Origin: Chondrus crispus
Lineage: Eukaryota > Rhodophyta > Florideophyceae > Gigartinales > Gigartinaceae
Reading direction: 5' to 3'
Length of the DNA stretch: 64,000 nt
Assembly: GCF_000350225.1 (NCBI RefSeq)
Contig: NW_005179101.1
Coordinates: 338,384 to 402,383, forward strand
Program-made: the position numbers and the translations under genes
Shown: one piece after another, positions 62,556 through 64,000 of the stretch
How positions within the stretch are numbered: the first letter of the stretch is position 1
Layout: each line of letters opens with the position of its first letter
The notes under the pieces: model-generated
What the model saw: the letters and a program-made list of their open reading frames with translations, nothing else
Databases searched by the model: none
What the model was told of the DNA's origin: nothing

Positions 62556-63818
62556 TTACTCTGGGCTTTCAGTAGTTTGATTTGCGCGGAACCTCATATC
62601 AACACGTCTACGCCTTTTCTCACGATAGTTCGCCTGTACGCGTCTGCGTTTTTCGATTTGAGTTGTACCAATCTTGTACCAACGATTGGTAATCTTATGG
62701 TACAGACGTCCGTCATCTGCCCTAAGGGGATTCCACCGAATATGCCAGTTAGTCAGCCCCATGCACAACATGAATATAGAATCATATATTTTCTCTGGCC
62801 ATTTCCATTTTGACCCCACAACGTTCCAAATGCCCGACATCCTCCCAAAATAATTTTCCACCAGTACACGGTCGCTTGAAATATGTCGATTCTCTGCAAC
62901 TTGTGATGGTGACAGAACACCATTGCGCGGCTTCTTAGTCGGATGGATAGCACGACAAAACTCCTTAGAACCTTGATAGCCCTTGTCTTATAAAATCCCC
63001 CATGTATGTGGAAATTCGTCTTCCATTGGACCATCATCCTCCAGCTCCAATTCATCAGCACATTTTTTCAATTGCTCCTTGTGAAACTGTCGCATGTCCT
63101 GAAAAATACGAAAATCAGATACAGAACCAGGCTCGTAAGAACTACAGCCAATTGCCATCCCATTTGGCAAAACGGATGCCTCAATTTTGTATCCATACAA
63201 GCCATGTTTCTTGCTAAAGTACAGCTTACTCTCGCTCAAGTTCCCGCTTGGGCGATTTGATGGCTGGAATGTCACTTCGGTGGCATAGCGGGCCATTGGA
63301 TAGTTGCGAAACAAAGCGTTGGTATCGACCATCTTTTTCATACTCCATTTTCTGGCTTGATGGGAAACGTAATGCTCGTATATTGGTCCGGATATTATTG
63401 CCACAAACTTTAGAACGATGCGTTCAAATGTTGCCGCCTTCATATGGAACATCTTTCCCATGAAATCCCACTGCGATCCATGCTTTAAGACGGCTAGTGT
63501 CATGAACAGCACATCCTTGGCGGTCTTGTAACATTTTCGTCCTCGTCCGACATTATATTCGGACATTATGTGCCCCTTAAACGCCTCCCAAACCCCTTCA
63601 AATTGCATTGGGGAGAAGTTAGTCATCTCCCTGATACCTTCTGCCCCGCCCTGATCATAAAAAGTGTCTATGATGGGACACTCGGAACCATTTTCTTCGT
63701 CAGTGTCCTCTTGGAGCAGTTGAGACAGCTGTACCTCGAGTTCATTCTCTCTCTCTACCGCTGCATCTGCGAGTAGAGAGAGGACAGTAGCTGCGTTAGT
63801 TGAAGTAAAGGGAGACAT
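62556..63818 (-). pseudogene. PIF/Harbinger transposase, one in-frame stop
   Basis: One minus-strand frame of about 420 codons from ATG 63,818. Motifs: FHMKAATFERIVLKF, RYATEVTFQPSNRPSGN, KLYFSKKHGLYGYKIEASVL, PNGMAIGCSSYEPGSVSDFR, then TAA at 62,988-62,990 followed in frame by DKGYQGSKEFCRAI, RVLVENYFGRMSGIW and a basic tail (IEKRRRVQANYREKRRRR). DKGY and VENYFG hold the second Asp and the Glu of the DDE_4 triad. At the first position relatives read DV.FQ, here EVTFQ, so the first catalytic Asp seems replaced by Glu. The stop directly precedes DKGY. Element ends were not identified. Confidence 0.85.
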
Positions 63819-64000
63819 GGGGAAGGGCTTTTGATGCGGTGGGGTGTGTAGTTTGAAGAAGACCTCTGTTCTTCCGAAGTTACTGTATCGTTTTGGAAAA
63901 GAGCGGGAGACTTCCTAAAAGACCGCACAATTTGGATATTACGGAAAGCGCACAATTTGACTTCGTAATCTCAATTCACATTGCTTGCAATCCAAAATAT
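63819..64000. other. Window end, no recognised feature
   Basis: AT-rich DNA 5' of the Harbinger transposase; may contain its promoter and terminal repeat, which is not identifiable here. Confidence 0.3.

Noticed and set aside
1-64000. CRISPR arrays, prokaryotic operons or phage genes
   Set aside because: No spaced direct repeats, no Shine-Dalgarno-linked gene runs; all recognisable genes are eukaryotic or eukaryotic TEs.

Overview
Eukaryotic nuclear DNA dominated by transposable elements. The host-gene traces are eukaryote-specific: a U4/U6 splicing factor Prp4 homologue, an FG nucleoporin and a Na+/K+-type P-type ATPase. Genes look intron-poor, promoters are pyrimidine-rich, and the elements are Ty1/copia, Ty3/gypsy chromovirus, piggyBac, CACTA, PIF/Harbinger, pogo-like and MULE-like. 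This best fits a compact-gene, repeat-rich genome such as a florideophyte red alga (Chondrus-like). The assignment is inference; no rRNA or organelle marker is present.

Layout: 0-1.8 kb, decayed copia (-). 2.2-4.3 kb, fragments of a Na+/K+-ATPase and an FG nucleoporin. 4.4-10.3 kb, a broken protein with a DUF7869-like motif, a CACTA (Tnp2) transposase split by frameshifts, and a divergent intact 269-codon ORF. 12.03-16.65 kb, a structurally complete copia element with LTRs, a 5-bp target duplication and three nonsense codons. 16.7-18.6 kb, a Prp4-like gene interrupted by an antisense fragment of an OFA-type MFS transporter. 18.65-19.07 kb, a MITE. 19.8-22.6 kb, a piggyBac-like element. 24.8-25.6 kb, copia gag and LTR.

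A direct segmental duplication (25.6-35.0 kb and 50.3-60.3 kb) carries, in order, a copia LTR, a copia RNase H remnant, a pogo/CENP-B-type transposon, a MULE-like SWIM remnant, hairpin-rich DNA and a secreted Cys-rich repeat gene whose downstream module is cut off by a solo LTR. Between the copies lies a nest: a decayed (+) copia element apparently split by a pogo-like non-autonomous element and by an 11.1-kb Ty3/gypsy chromovirus (38,626-49,749) with identical-length 608-bp LTRs and an ATAAC target duplication. The gypsy element has gag and pol on the minus strand and two extra ORFs on the opposite strand between pol and its 3' LTR. The window ends with a PIF/Harbinger transposase carrying one nonsense codon.

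Only the two Cys-rich secreted genes (34,045-34,692 and 59,428-60,075) look like intact host genes. Several transposon ORFs are also intact (gypsy gag, accessory ORF A, and the ORF beside the CACTA transposase). Relative order of events can be read from the sequence: copia LTR insertion into the Cys-rich gene and inactivation of the pogo transposase both predate the segmental duplication, while a solo gypsy LTR at 54.6-55.3 kb postdates it.
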